NCBI GenBank assembly: GCA_002392835.1
Contig: DGHX01000167.1
Location: 47,772-64,539, forward strand
Reading direction: 5' to 3'
From: Prevotella sp. UBA3837
GTDB taxonomy: Bacteria; Bacteroidota; Bacteroidia; Bacteroidales; Bacteroidaceae
Length of the DNA: 16,768 nucleotides
Translations under genes and position numbers: made by a program
Part shown: piece by piece, positions 16,740 to 16,768 of the stretch
How positions within the stretch are numbered: the stretch's first letter is position 1
How the letters are laid out: every line of letters starts with the position of its first letter
The notes under the pieces: generated by a model
The model's input: the letters and a program-made list of their open reading frames with translations, nothing else
Databases searched by the model: none
What the model was told of the DNA's origin: nothing

Positions 16740-16768
16740 TGATCTTAGTCACTGACCCCACCCCTACC

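Overview
The window looks like chromosomal DNA of a Bacteroidota bacterium, most likely a GC-rich Prevotella or a close relative. The evidence is: a PorZ-type component of the type IX secretion system (T9SS), a Bacteroidota-style leucyl-tRNA synthetase, promoters of the TTTG...TAnnTTTG type, A-rich leaders in place of strong Shine-Dalgarno sites, and a GLUG/dockerin surface protein of a kind common in Prevotella. The assignment rests on gene content and motif recognition; no database search was run.

Layout. (1) 1-7397, plus strand: a tightly packed run of leuS (5' end outside the window), a YitT-family membrane protein, rdgB, a porZ-like gene and a polytopic GT-C-like membrane protein. Gaps are 0 to about 30 bp, or the genes overlap. 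An almost perfect 42-bp inverted repeat joins the end of rdgB to the signal peptide of the porZ-like gene. (2) 7402-10098, minus strand, convergent: a three-gene cassette read as gtrA-like flippase, gtrB-like polyprenol-phosphate glycosyltransferase, then a DUF6056-like polytopic membrane protein. The genes overlap by 35 and 4 bp. (3) 10099-10361: a divergent promoter region. (4) 10362-14414, plus strand: a 1350-residue exported protein with two Ig-like segments, two parallel GLUG-repeat blocks, a beta-rich module and a dockerin-like EF-hand pair near the C-terminus.

(5) 14415-15467, about 1.05 kb without a credible protein gene but full of structure. It holds a 19-bp perfect terminator hairpin, four 34-bp tandem repeats that start inside that hairpin's right arm, two and a half 63-64-bp palindromic repeats, a second terminator, then a strong promoter driving an approximately 275-340-nt structured RNA with two possible terminators. 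(6) 15468-15962: a small exported beta-rich protein with its own terminator. (7) 16036-16684, minus strand: an antitoxin/PIN-toxin pair.

How it may fit together (inference). The porZ-like protein belongs to the machinery that attaches secreted proteins to the cell surface through lipopolysaccharide. The glycosyltransferase genes beside it may modify the surface glycan, and the GLUG/dockerin protein is a probable surface product. The most interesting unexplained item is the promoter-structured RNA-terminator unit at 15019-15396. Next are the inverted repeat that supplies the porZ-like signal peptide and the repeat array at 14451-14821.
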